DNA of 49,824 bases from TMED26 sp002694075 (lineage in GTDB: Bacteria; Pseudomonadota; Alphaproteobacteria; Thalassobaculales; Thalassobaculaceae): contig JAYYDT010000022.1 of NCBI GenBank assembly GCA_036160575.1, forward strand, positions 1 through 49,824. Direction: 5' to 3'. The translations under genes were made by a program, and so were the position numbers. The number at the start of each line of letters is the position of its first letter. The stretch's first letter is position 1. Positions 1-8,308 of the stretch are shown piece by piece. Below the pieces are notes generated by a model. It saw nothing but the letters and a program-made list of their open reading frames with translations. It made no database searches and was not told where the DNA came from.

Positions 1-1122
1 CGCGGCAAACTGCTAGGCGGTTCCAGTTCCATCAATGGCCATCTTTATGTGCGTGGCCAGGCCCATGATTTCGACACCTGGGCGCAGCGCGGCAACCCCG
101 GCTGGTCCTATGCCGATGTGCTGCCGTATTTCCGGCGCGCCAATCTAACGGTGGTCACCCATGCCGCCGTGATGGGCTTGGACCTGGACGGGCGGCGGGT
201 GCTCGGTCTGCGGTATCGGCGGGGCGGGCGGGAGTGCCAGGTGCGCGCGGGCCGCGAGGTGATTCTGGCCGCCGGGGCCATCGGCTCGCCCCATCTGCTC
301 CAGGTTTCCGGGGTCGGCGATCCGGCGCATTTGGCCGACCTTGGCGTGTCGGTGCGCTATGCCCTGACCGGGGTTGGCGCTAATTTCCAGGATCATTACG
401 CGGTGCGCCTGGTTCATCAGGTCACCCGGCCGGTGACCTTGAACGAACGCGCGCGCGGCCCGCGCTTGCTTTGGGAAATTGGACGATGGTTCATGAACGG
501 GAGTGGGTTGCTGGCCTTCAGCCCGGCCCACGTCGGCGCTTTCCTGCGCTCCCGCGACGGGCTGGCGGCGCCCGATCTGCAGTTTGTCTTCACGCCCGCC
601 AGCTATTCCGACGGGGTTACCGGCCAGCTTCAAAAAACCCCCGGCATGACCATCGGTGTCTGGCAAATGCGCCCGGAAAGTCTCGGTTTCGTGCGTGCCG
701 CGACCGCCGATCCGCGCGACCCGCCGGTGATTCAACCCAATCACCTGACCGCGCCGGAGGACTGCCGGGCGCTAATTGATGGCTTGCGCTGGTGTCGCCG
801 GCTGATGGCCAGCGACGCCCTCGCCGATGTGCGCGGGCCGGAGACACTGCCCGGACCGGCGGTGGCCAGCGATGATGAATTGCTGGATTACGGGCGCGCG
901 CGCGGCGCCACCGTCTATCACGCGGTCAGCACCTGCCGCATGGGCGATGACCCGATGGCGGTGGTCGACGCCCGTCTCAAGGTCCATGGCCTGGACCGGT
1001 TGCGGGTGGTTGACGCCTCGGTGATGCCGACCATGGTCTCGGCCAACACCAACGCGGCCACTCTGATGATCGCCGAAAAGGCCGCCGATATGATCGTCGA
1101 GGATTGGCGTGTCGGCGCCTAA
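1..1122 (+). CDS. GMC-family oxidoreductase (choline dehydrogenase-like), 5'-partial with an internal deletion
   Basis: FAD-dependent alcohol dehydrogenase of the GMC family. The reading frame is open from base 1, so the N-terminal FAD-binding Rossmann part lies outside the window. The visible start is the family motif GKLLGGSSSING. C-terminal features are intact: GVGANFQDH, the catalytic-His region VYHAVSTCRMGDD, and NTNAATLMIAEKAADMI. The odd point is at about base 140, where LPYFRRA runs directly into NLTVVTHA. In E. coli BetA, recalled from memory, about 84 residues separate these two motifs. The frame is kept across the join. The protein is probably inactive or altered, unless the join is an assembly error. 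Family assignment is firm; the substrate is not known. Confidence 0.85.
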   Translation, partial: RGKLLGGSSSINGHLYVRGQAHDFDTWAQRGNPGWSYADVLPYFRRANLTVVTHAAVMGLDLDGRRVLGLRYRRGGRECQVRAGREVILAAGAIGSPHLLQVSGVGDPAHLADLGVSVRYALTGVGANFQDHYAVRLVHQVTRPVTLNERARGPRLLWEIGRWFMNGSGLLAFSPAHVGAFLRSRDGLAAPDLQFVFTPASYSDGVTGQLQKTPGMTIGVWQMRPESLGFVRAATADPRDPPVIQPNHLTAPEDCRALIDGLRWCRRLMASDALADVRGPETLPGPAVASDDELLDYGRARGATVYHAVSTCRMGDDPMAVVDARLKVHGLDRLRVVDASVMPTMVSANTNAATLMIAEKAADMIVEDWRVGA

Positions 1123-1129
1123 ACGTGGC

Positions 1130-1921
1130 CTATTGGGCGTAGGCGCGGGCCGCCGGACGCTGATCCAATTTACGCAGCAGGGCGTTGAACTCCAACTGGC
1201 CGAAGCCATCGTCATTGGTTGAAAACGCCGCCGTGTCGGCGCCCGACCGGGCGGCGACATTGTCGGAGATTTCGGTGAAGCTGTCGGGCGCGCCGGCGTC
1301 GATCTGTACCTGGCAAGCGCGCTCCAAGCGATAGAGCCGCAGAAAAGCCGCCGGCACCGTGTCGCCGACCGTCAACAAACCGTGATTGCGCAGGATCATC
1401 GCCCGCTTGCCGCCAAGCGAGGCCAGCAAACGGTCGCGTTCGTCGAGATAAAGGCTCGGCCCCTCGTAGTCGTGATAGGCGAGGTCGCCATGGAACATGG
1501 TCGCGTTCATGCTGATCTGGCGCAATCCGCCGGCCTGCGCGGCGATCGCCATGCCGGCGCGGGTGTGGGTGTGCATGACCACCTGATTTTCCGCTTCGGC
1601 GCTCATATGAATCGCCGAGTGGATGACGAAGCCGGCTTCGTTGACGCTGTGCTCGGTGGCATCGACTCGATTGCCGTCGAGATCGATCTTGACCAGGTTG
1701 GAGGCCGTCACCTCGTCATAATTGAGGCCATAGGGATTGATCAGAAAATGATGGTCCGGACCCGGCACCCGGGCGGTCAGATGGCCGTAGATCAATTCGG
1801 TCCAGCCGAAATAATCAACCAAGTGATAGGCGGCGGCGAGATCGACCCGGATCCGCCACTCGCCATCGGACCAGGCGGCGGGATGGGGGTTGGCGGGGTA
1901 ACGGCGTTGCGGCGCGGGCAT
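1130..1921 (-). CDS. Class II aldolase/adducin family protein
   Basis: 263-residue member of the class II aldolase/adducin fold, a zinc-dependent aldolase or epimerase family. Likely metal ligands are visible: E95 in NEAGFVIH, H117 and H119 in MHTHT, and H180 in LRNHG. The conserved YGHLTARVPG and LINPYGL segments are also present. I chose the ATG at 1921 because GAGG lies 6 bases upstream; an in-frame ATG at 1933 is possible. The longer upstream open frame has no family similarity. It lies tail to tail with the GMC gene (7-base gap) and head to head with phnN. This subgroup resembles the adducin-like proteins of many proteobacteria whose substrate is unknown, so I give no specific reaction. 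Confidence 0.88.
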   Translation of the reverse strand: MPAPQRRYPANPHPAAWSDGEWRIRVDLAAAYHLVDYFGWTELIYGHLTARVPGPDHHFLINPYGLNYDEVTASNLVKIDLDGNRVDATEHSVNEAGFVIHSAIHMSAEAENQVVMHTHTRAGMAIAAQAGGLRQISMNATMFHGDLAYHDYEGPSLYLDERDRLLASLGGKRAMILRNHGLLTVGDTVPAAFLRLYRLERACQVQIDAGAPDSFTEISDNVAARSGADTAAFSTNDDGFGQLEFNALLRKLDQRPAARAYAQ

Positions 1922-2074
1922 GGTGGACCTCATCGGATAAGCTGAAGAGATGACGAGCATGACCGGTTTTTGGTGCCGCTTCAACGGGCTGACGAGACGC
2001 GATGTCCGCGGTTTGTCGCTGCCGCCGGTACCGCCGGCGTGATAGGATCGCCTATGATCATGGGGGAGGGCGCG

Positions 2075-2635
2075 ATGGTCGGCGCGGTGGTTTTGGTGGT
2101 CGGGCCGTCCGGCGTTGGCAAGGACACGCTTTTGGCCGGCGCCCGCGCCCATTTCGCCGACGATCCGACCGTCGTCTTTCAACGCCGCGACATCACTCGC
2201 CCGGCCGCGGCCGGCGGCGAGGACCATCGCGCGGTGACCATGGCTGAATTCGCCGCCATCGCCGCCGCCGGCGGGTACGCCCTTTCCTGGACCGCCCACG
2301 ACCTGCGCTACGGCGTGCCGGTGGCGATGGCCGCGCAGGTGGCGGCGGGGACGACCGTGGTGGTCAATGTGTCGCGCGGGGTCATCGACGCCGCGCGCGC
2401 GCGTTTCGCCCATGTCACGGTGATCGAGGTGACCGCCCCGGCCGCGGTCCTGGCCGCGCGTCTCGCCGCTCGCGGGCGTGAGGACACGGCGGCGATTAAC
2501 AAACGTTTGGCGCGGGTGGCGGCGCCGGTCGCCGACCGGCCCGGTGTCCATCGGCTGGTCAATGACGGCAGCGTGGCCGACGGTGTCGCCGCTATGGTGG
2601 CGATGATTAAATCCGCCGCGGAGGCTGAGTCCTGA
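2075..2635 (+). CDS. phnN: PhnN, ribose 1,5-bisphosphate phosphokinase
   Basis: PhnN phosphorylates ribose 1,5-bisphosphate to PRPP, the last step that returns C-P lyase sugar products to metabolism. The 186-residue protein has the N-terminal P-loop GPSGVGKDT and the family pattern FQRRDITRPA near residue 35, as in guanylate-kinase-like PhnN. Its length matches the family (about 185). Three ATGs are in frame; I chose 2075 because GGGGGAGGG ends 4 bases upstream and the protein then begins MVGAVVLVVGPSG as expected. It is on the opposite strand from phnG-M and is separated from that operon by the small secreted gene and the HD gene, so it has its own transcript. Confidence 0.93.
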   Translation: MVGAVVLVVGPSGVGKDTLLAGARAHFADDPTVVFQRRDITRPAAAGGEDHRAVTMAEFAAIAAAGGYALSWTAHDLRYGVPVAMAAQVAAGTTVVVNVSRGVIDAARARFAHVTVIEVTAPAAVLAARLAARGREDTAAINKRLARVAAPVADRPGVHRLVNDGSVADGVAAMVAMIKSAAEAES

Positions 2636-2743
2636 CCCAAAAGAGTATCGGAGCGTAATTACGGATAGTTTTTATATTTCTTCTCTCATCCGGCCCGGCC
2701 GTCTCGCGCCTACCCTTTTTGGTAACAAGACATGGAGGGATGC

Positions 2744-3079
2744 ATGCGCAAGTCAGCTATTTTGAAGGCCGCCGCGATGGCGGCGATCACCGCCACCGTG
2801 GCCAGCCCGGTGAGCGCCGATCCTGGTGCCGAAAGAGGCGATCCGGCCGCCAAGGTATGCGCGCGCCACGACGCGATGACCAAACACTTGTCGGTCTCCT
2901 ACGCCGAGCAGCCGCTGAACCTCGCGCTCGACGCCAACGGCAATATGGTGGAGGTCTATTCCTCCAACCAAGGCAGTTGGACGATGGTGGTGATCACGCC
3001 GGCCGGTGTCGCTTGTGTGGTGGCCACCGGCGAGGCTTGGATTTCGCTGAACCCCAGACCGCCCGGCGATCGAACCTAG
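2744..3079 (+). CDS. Small secreted protein of unknown function
   Basis: 111-residue protein with a clear Sec signal peptide: MRKSAILK, an alanine-rich hydrophobic stretch, and a cut after SPVSA at about residue 24. The mature part has two cysteines (KVCARHD and GVACVV), which could form a periplasmic disulfide. It also has a beta-rich C-terminal half with the pattern GSWTMVVITPAGVACVVATGEAW. Similar tiny periplasmic proteins occur in many alphaproteobacteria without a known role. The start at 2744 is supported by GGAGGG 4 bases upstream; an in-frame ATG at 2732 overlaps that site and is less likely. It converges on the HD gene with 9 bases between them. No function is proposed. Confidence 0.75.
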   Translation: MRKSAILKAAAMAAITATVASPVSADPGAERGDPAAKVCARHDAMTKHLSVSYAEQPLNLALDANGNMVEVYSSNQGSWTMVVITPAGVACVVATGEAWISLNPRPPGDRT

Positions 3080-3088
3080 TGGCCGGGG

Positions 3089-3631
3089 CTATTGGACAAT
3101 GGTCTCGGCGTAACCCAGAAAGTGATCAAGGCCGGGCGTCGACTTGTTCGGTGTCTTGCCAAGATCATCCCAGCGCCGCAGGCGCACCGCGTCGGCGGCA
3201 TGCGGTTGGGCGATGAAATGGGCGGCCTCTTCCTCGCTGAAGGGGCCGCCTTGCACTTTAAGGCTCGTGACCGAGGCGGCCGACAAGCCGCTGAAATAGG
3301 CCGCGTCGACAGCGCAGAGATAGCGTTTGGCCGGCACATGGAGCTTGACCGGAAGGGTCACCTCGGGGCCGAAAAACTTGGCTAGATAGCCGCTGCCGAT
3401 ATCTTCGTGGCGGCGATCCACGCCGGCGGCGGCGGCGCCCTCGGCATGTTGGTCGACCAGATGGCCGATATCATGCAACAGGGCGGCGGTGATCAAGGCG
3501 GCGTCACAACCCGCGTCCTCGGCGAGGGCGGCGCATTGCAGGGCGTGCTGCAATTGGCTGATCTTTTCGCCACCGTAACGGGCGTCGCCGGTACGCTCCA
3601 ATATCTCTTTGATGGGGCTTAAACGGTCCAC
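3089..3631 (-). CDS. PhnZ-like HD-domain oxygenase, phosphonate-operon HDIG protein
   Basis: 180-residue HD-domain protein of the kind found in phosphonate operons. PhnZ and TmpB of this superfamily are diiron oxygenases that cleave the C-P bond of 1-hydroxy-phosphonates. The PhnZ pattern is well kept: Y19, E22 and H29 in YGGEKISQLQH, then H53-D54 and H57 in LLHDIGHL. These have the same relative spacing as Y24, E27, H34, H58-D59 and H62 of PhnZ (numbers from memory). It follows phnM by 12 bases as the last gene of the C-P lyase operon. A PhnY-type hydroxylase partner is not adjacent, so it may act as an oxygenase with a distant partner or as an accessory phosphohydrolase. The family call is strong; the exact reaction is inferred. 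Confidence 0.85.
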   Translation of the reverse strand: MDRLSPIKEILERTGDARYGGEKISQLQHALQCAALAEDAGCDAALITAALLHDIGHLVDQHAEGAAAAGVDRRHEDIGSGYLAKFFGPEVTLPVKLHVPAKRYLCAVDAAYFSGLSAASVTSLKVQGGPFSEEEAAHFIAQPHAADAVRLRRWDDLGKTPNKSTPGLDHFLGYAETIVQ

Positions 3632-3643
3632 GGTCGGAATCCT

Positions 3644-4786
3644 TCAGGCGATGCGTTGGCCTTCGCGCCAAACCCCTTTGATCAGGGGGTGATGGGGGGT
3701 GTGGCGAACGCGCAGCAAATCGGCGCGGCGTCCAAGGGCGATTTCGCCGCGGTCATCCAAACCGGCGGCTTCGGCCGGCGACTTGGTGACGGCGCGCACG
3801 GCGCGCGGTAAATCCCAGTCGTCCAAATCGTCGAACAACAGAAAGGCCGCGTGCAGCAAGCTGTTCGGCACATAATCGCTGGACACGATGTCCAAGACGC
3901 CATGTTTGGCCAGCTCGATGGCCGAGACATTGCCGGAATGCGAGCCGCCGCGAACCAGGTTCGGCCCGCCCATCAACACTTTCAGACCGCCGTCATGGCT
4001 GGCCTGGGCGGCGGCCACGGTGGTCGGGAACTCGGCGATGGTCATGCCATCCGCGATGGCTTCTTGGACATGCGCCGGCGTGGCGTCGTCATGGCTGGCC
4101 AGGCCGAGGCCGAGTTCTCGCGCACGGGTGACGATATAGCGACGATGCTTGGCGGAATAGGCCTCCTGGTCGGCTTTGCGATCATGGATAAAGGCGTCCA
4201 TTTCAGCATCGCTCAATCCATGCTTGCCCTGGTAGTAGACGCGGTAGGTTTCCTCCCGCACGAATTGCCGCTGGCCCGGTGTGTGGTCCATCACCGAGAC
4301 CAATTTGACCATCGGATTGTCGATCATCTCCTCGACGATTTTGGGTAAGCCGGGATAGGAAATCTCGCAGCGCAAATGCAACAAATGCTCGGCCCGCGTC
4401 AGGTCGTGGTCGCGGGCCTCGGCGATTGCCTCGATCATCTCCTTCAGGCGGCGAATGCGCACGCCCTCCTCAAGCAAAGCGCCCAGCGACAACGCGTCGA
4501 ACACGGTGGTGATCCCAGCCGCCGCCAATTGTCCGTCATGGGCCAGCAAGGCGGCGGTCGCCGGCCAATCGGTTTTCGGCCGCGGCGCCATATGCTTTTC
4601 GAGATTGTCGGTATGCAGCTCGACCAGGCCGGGCATCAGGTAATCGCCGCCCATGTCCTCGGCCCGCGGCAGGGTCGAGCTGCGCGTCGCCACATCGGCG
4701 ATGCGGCCGTCCTTGACCTGGATTGTGCCAGCGACGATCTCCTCGGCGAGGACGATATTGGCGTTGGTTAAAATCGTTTCGGTCAT
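3644..4786 (-). CDS. phnM: PhnM, alpha-D-ribose 1-methylphosphonate 5-triphosphate diphosphatase
   Basis: PhnM removes pyrophosphate from ribose 1-alkylphosphonate 5-triphosphate to give the 5-phosphate substrate of PhnJ. The 380-residue length matches the family (378 in E. coli). It is an amidohydrolase-fold protein: the N-terminal metal motif GLVELHTDNLEKH, then SVMDHTPGQRQF, LASHDDATPAH and a C-terminal SSDYVPNSLLHAAF are all PhnM hallmarks. Its ATG overlaps the phnL stop by four bases (ATGA), so translation is probably coupled. Transcription most likely comes from the promoter upstream of phnG. Confidence 0.96.
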   Translation of the reverse strand: MTETILTNANIVLAEEIVAGTIQVKDGRIADVATRSSTLPRAEDMGGDYLMPGLVELHTDNLEKHMAPRPKTDWPATAALLAHDGQLAAAGITTVFDALSLGALLEEGVRIRRLKEMIEAIAEARDHDLTRAEHLLHLRCEISYPGLPKIVEEMIDNPMVKLVSVMDHTPGQRQFVREETYRVYYQGKHGLSDAEMDAFIHDRKADQEAYSAKHRRYIVTRARELGLGLASHDDATPAHVQEAIADGMTIAEFPTTVAAAQASHDGGLKVLMGGPNLVRGGSHSGNVSAIELAKHGVLDIVSSDYVPNSLLHAAFLLFDDLDDWDLPRAVRAVTKSPAEAAGLDDRGEIALGRRADLLRVRHTPHHPLIKGVWREGQRIA

Positions 4787-5484
4787 GCCGCGTCCTTGCT
4801 AAAGACGGTGGTATCGAATTCGCGGGTGGCCAGCGCCGCGCGCGCGTCGGCATCATGGAAAATACCGACCACGGCGGCGCCGTTCGCCCGTGCTTCGGCC
4901 ACCAGATCCAAGACCACCTGCCGATTGGCCGGGTCCAGGCTGGCCGTTGGCTCGTCAAGCAACATGATCGGCCGCGGCAAGGCGAAGCCACGGGCGATGT
5001 TAACGCGTTGTTGTTCGCCGCCGGAAAAAGTCATCGGCGACAGAGTCCACAAATGTTCAGGGATATTCAAGCGGGTTAGCAGCGCGGCCGCCCGCGCCTC
5101 GGCCTCCGCCGGCGCGACACCGGTTTCCAGAAGCGGTTCGGCGACCACCGTCAAGGTTGGCACCCGCGGTACCACCCGCAAGAACTGTGAAACATAGCCC
5201 ATGGTTTGCCGTCGCACGCCAAGGACCCTATGTGGTCCACACGTCGACATATCGACCCACTCGTCGCCATGGCGCACCAAAATCTCGCCCCGTGGACAGA
5301 TGTAATTGCCGTAGATCATGCGCATCAAGGTGCTTTTCCCGGCCCCCGACGGCCCCAGCAGGGCAACGCATTCACCCGCCGAAACGGTCAGGTCGAGGTT
5401 CACGAAAACCGGAATTTCGACCCCGCCCTGGACATGCAGGGTGAAGGATTTCCCAACCTCGCGCAGACGCAGCATTTCCGTCAT
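4783..5484 (-). CDS. phnL: PhnL, C-P lyase ABC-type ATP-binding subunit
   Basis: 233-residue ABC ATPase of the C-P lyase system, related to LolD-type ATPases but lacking a membrane partner. It has Walker A GPSGAGKST, the signature FSGGEQQRVNIARG and Walker B PIMLLDEPTASLD. The ATG at 5484 has AGGAGG about 6 bases upstream; the longer open frame to 5592 overlaps phnK and shows no similarity. The gene starts 10 bases after phnK ends and overlaps phnM by 4 bases. PhnL is required for methylphosphonate use together with PhnG, H and I. Confidence 0.95.
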   Translation of the reverse strand: MTEMLRLREVGKSFTLHVQGGVEIPVFVNLDLTVSAGECVALLGPSGAGKSTLMRMIYGNYICPRGEILVRHGDEWVDMSTCGPHRVLGVRRQTMGYVSQFLRVVPRVPTLTVVAEPLLETGVAPAEAEARAAALLTRLNIPEHLWTLSPMTFSGGEQQRVNIARGFALPRPIMLLDEPTASLDPANRQVVLDLVAEARANGAAVVGIFHDADARAALATREFDTTVFSKDAA

Positions 5485-5494
5485 GGCAACCTCC

Positions 5495-6280
5495 TCAGGT
5501 GCGCAGGATCGAAGAGACCAAGAGCTGGGAATACGGATGCTGCGGGTCGTCCAGCACCTGGTCGGTGAGACCGCTTTCAACCACCCGGCCATCCTTCATG
5601 ACCAGCAGGCGATGGGCCAATAGACGGGCCACCGCCAGGTCGTGGGTGACGATCACCGCCGATAGACCGAGGGTGGCAACCAGACTGCGCAGCAGGTCGA
5701 GCAAGCGCGCTTGGACCGATACGTCCAGCCCGCCGGTCGGCTCGTCCATGAAGGCCAGGCGCGGCTGGGTGACCAGGTTGCGAGCGATTTGCAGACGCTG
5801 CTGCATGCCGCCGGAAAACGTCGACGGCAGGTCGTCGATACGGCCCGTGTCAACCTCGACCTTGTCGAGCCAGTCGGTCGCTTGGCCACGGATGTTGCCG
5901 TAATGGCGTTGGCCGATGGCCATCAACCGCTCGCCGACATTGGCGCCGGCCGACACCCCCATGCGCAGGCCGTCGCGCGGGTTCTGGTGGACAAAAGCCC
6001 AATCGGTGCGCATCAGCAAGCGCCGCTCGGGCTCGCTGATGCGGTGGACGTCCAAGTCCTGACCCAGGCGGTCGCGAAAGATAACCCGCCCGGCCGAGGG
6101 AGCGAGACGGGCCGACAAGAGGTTCAGCAAAGTGGATTTGCCGGAGCCGGACTCGCCGACGATGCCGATAACCTCGCCGCGGTAGAGATCGAAACTAACA
6201 TCCTCACAGCCGCGGATCCGGCCATAAAAATGGCCGACGCCGGCGACGCGCAATAAAGCTTGATCGTCACGTTCGGTCAT
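5495..6280 (-). CDS. phnK: PhnK, C-P lyase ABC-type ATP-binding subunit
   Basis: 261-residue ABC ATPase that binds the PhnGHIJ core. It resembles the oligopeptide ATPases DppD/OppF. Motifs: Walker A GESGSGKST, signature FSGGMQQRLQIARN, Walker B LAFMDEPTGGLD and the switch histidine in VIVTHD. The C-terminal DDPQHPYSQLLVSSIL is typical of PhnK. The start at 6280 overlaps the phnJ stop at 6277 (ATGA), which indicates coupled translation. The longer open frame to 6358 lies inside phnJ and was rejected. Confidence 0.96.
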   Translation of the reverse strand: MTERDDQALLRVAGVGHFYGRIRGCEDVSFDLYRGEVIGIVGESGSGKSTLLNLLSARLAPSAGRVIFRDRLGQDLDVHRISEPERRLLMRTDWAFVHQNPRDGLRMGVSAGANVGERLMAIGQRHYGNIRGQATDWLDKVEVDTGRIDDLPSTFSGGMQQRLQIARNLVTQPRLAFMDEPTGGLDVSVQARLLDLLRSLVATLGLSAVIVTHDLAVARLLAHRLLVMKDGRVVESGLTDQVLDDPQHPYSQLLVSSILRT

Positions 6281-7203
6281 CGCCGGGCCTCCGTCGCCGG
6301 GCCCGGTCCCCGGTGGCCGGCCGCTTGGCGGGCGGCGCAGTGGTCGGTGTCCGAACAAACAAACATGCGACCGCCTTGATCGTCCAAAATAACCTCGTCG
6401 AGATAGGTGTCCGCCGCGCCGCAGGCTGCGCAGACGCTGTCCCAGGTCGGCAATTCGAAGGGGTGATCGTCAAAATCCAGGCTTTTCACCTCGGTATAGG
6501 GCGGGATCGCGTAAATCCGTTTTTCGCGGCCGGCGCCGAACAATTGCAGGGCCGGCATGGCGTCCATTTTGGGATTGTCGAATTTGGGCGTGGGCGAGGG
6601 ATCCATGACATAGCGTCCGGCGACCTTGACCGGATAGGCGTAGGTGGTGGCGATATGGCCATGGCGGGCGATGTCTTCGTAGAGTTTGACATGCATCAGT
6701 CCGTATTCTTCCAGCGCGTGCATCTGCCGCGTTTCGGTCTCGCGCGGTTCAAGAAAGCGCAACGGTTCGGGGATCGGCACCTGATAGATCAGGATTTGCC
6801 CTTCGCTGAGCGGTGCCTCGGGGATCCGGTGGCGAGTCTGAATCAGGGTCGCGGCGGCGGTTTTCTCGGTCGTTTCGACGCCGGTGGTGCGCTCGAAAAA
6901 CTTGCGGATGCTGATCGCGTTGGTGGTGTCGTCGGAGCCTTGGTCAATCACCTTCAGCACATCCTCGGGGCCGATCACGCTGGCGGTCACCTGGATGCCG
7001 CCGGTACCCCACCCGTAGGGCATGGGCATCTCTCGGCTGGCGAAGGGCACTTGATAGCCGGGGATCGCCACCGCCTTCAGCAAGGCGCGACGGATCATCC
7101 GCTTGGTCTGCTCGTCAAGAAAGGCGAAGTTATAGGTGGCGTTGACCGTCGTGCCGTTCTCGGCGGCGGCGTCCTTCCCGGTTTTCATCCTCGCGTCAGT
7201 CAT
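6277..7203 (-). CDS. phnJ: PhnJ, C-P lyase radical SAM subunit
   Basis: PhnJ is the radical SAM enzyme that breaks the C-P bond of ribose 1-alkylphosphonate 5-phosphate. In the 308-residue product the four catalytic cysteines are C258, C261, C283 and C289. Their spacings (3, 22 and 6) equal those of C241, C244, C266 and C272 in E. coli. The radical glycine G32 of E. coli corresponds to G49 in AIPGYQVPFASREMP. The protein is longer than the E. coli one (281) by about 17 N-terminal and 10 C-terminal residues. The ATG at 7203 overlaps the phnI stop by 8 bases. The cysteines and glycine indicate a functional enzyme. Confidence 0.97.
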   Translation of the reverse strand: MTDARMKTGKDAAAENGTTVNATYNFAFLDEQTKRMIRRALLKAVAIPGYQVPFASREMPMPYGWGTGGIQVTASVIGPEDVLKVIDQGSDDTTNAISIRKFFERTTGVETTEKTAAATLIQTRHRIPEAPLSEGQILIYQVPIPEPLRFLEPRETETRQMHALEEYGLMHVKLYEDIARHGHIATTYAYPVKVAGRYVMDPSPTPKFDNPKMDAMPALQLFGAGREKRIYAIPPYTEVKSLDFDDHPFELPTWDSVCAACGAADTYLDEVILDDQGGRMFVCSDTDHCAARQAAGHRGPGPATEARR

Positions 7204-8305
7204 CGGCGGCATTGGCGCCCTCCGGCGGTTGGGCGGCCATGGCGATTTCCTGGCGCATTTTGCGGACCATCTCCAATTCCGACTGAAAATCGACATAATG
7301 GGGCAGTTTCAAATGCTGCACGAAGCCGGACGCCTCGACATTGTCGGCGTGGGCAATGACGAATTCCTCGTCCTGGGCCGGCGCGGTGACCTCCTCGCCA
7401 AGATCGCGGGCGCGCAGCGACCGGTCGACCAGCGCCATCGACATCGCTTTACGCTCACAAAAACCAAAGGTCAGGCCATAGCCGCGGGTGAATTGCGGCG
7501 GCTGGGTTTTGGAGCCCTTGAATTGGTTGATCATTTCGCATTCGGTGACGGTAATCTCGCCAACCACCACGGGAAAGGGCAGATCCTCGACCACGATTTC
7601 CACCTCCACCTCGCCCATGCGAATCTCACCGGCGAAGGGATGGGTGCGGCCGTAGCCGCGCTGGGTCGAATAGGCCAGCGCCATCAAAAAGCCCTCGTCA
7701 CCGCGCGCCAGCGCCTGCAATCGTAAATCGCGGTCGAGCGGAAAGTCGAGCGGGTCGCGCGTCAAGTCGCCGGGCGTTTCGAATTCTTCTGTCGCCGCCT
7801 CGCGCTCAATCAGGTCCTCGCCGGCCAGCAAATCGGTCACTCGCGGCATCGCCTCCGCCGGGCCGTCGCTGGTCGCCGCTTCGGTTGGCGCCGCGCCCTC
7901 GGCGGCCAGGGCGAAATCCAGCAAACGGTGTGTGTAGTCGAAGGTTGGCCCCAAAACTTGGCCGCCCGGCAGGTCTTTATAGGTCGCCGAAATACGGCGG
8001 CGGGCACGCATTCGACCGGTGTCGACCGGCTGGCTTTCGGCCAGGCGCGGCAAGGTCGTGCGGTAGGCGCGCAGAAGGAAAATCGCCTCCAGCAAATCGC
8101 CGCGCGCCTGTTTGATGGCGAGGGCCGCCAAATCGGGGTCGTATAGCGAGCCCTCGGTCATCACGCGGTCGACCGCCAGGGTCAATTGTTCGCGAATTTG
8201 CGCCATCGACAACTCGGCGATGGCGGGATCGCCCCGGCGTTCCACGGCGAGCAGGCGATGAGCGTTGTCGATGGCGGTCTCGCCGCCTTTCACGGCCACA
8301 TACAT
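7196..8305 (-). CDS. phnI: PhnI, C-P lyase core subunit
   Basis: PhnI is the nucleosidase-like subunit that, with PhnG, H and L, transfers alkylphosphonate to C1 of ribose, displacing adenine from ATP or GTP. The 369-residue product begins MYVAVKGGETAIDNAH, the standard PhnI opening. It has the conserved RISATYKDLPGGQVLGPTFDYTHRLL, the CEMINQFKGSKTQPPQFTRGYGL region (here beginning at the Glu after a Thr), and a C-terminal LPHYVDFQSELEMVR. It starts 3 bases after phnH and overlaps phnJ by 8 bases. Length is slightly above the E. coli protein (354). Confidence 0.96.
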   Translation of the reverse strand: MYVAVKGGETAIDNAHRLLAVERRGDPAIAELSMAQIREQLTLAVDRVMTEGSLYDPDLAALAIKQARGDLLEAIFLLRAYRTTLPRLAESQPVDTGRMRARRRISATYKDLPGGQVLGPTFDYTHRLLDFALAAEGAAPTEAATSDGPAEAMPRVTDLLAGEDLIEREAATEEFETPGDLTRDPLDFPLDRDLRLQALARGDEGFLMALAYSTQRGYGRTHPFAGEIRMGEVEVEIVVEDLPFPVVVGEITVTECEMINQFKGSKTQPPQFTRGYGLTFGFCERKAMSMALVDRSLRARDLGEEVTAPAQDEEFVIAHADNVEASGFVQHLKLPHYVDFQSELEMVRKMRQEIAMAAQPPEGANAADD

Positions 8306-8308
8306 GGG

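Noticed and set aside
1922..2551. Long minus-strand frame upstream of the class II aldolase gene
   Set aside because: It is the antisense of phnN and has no family similarity; GAGG before the ATG at 1921 marks the start.
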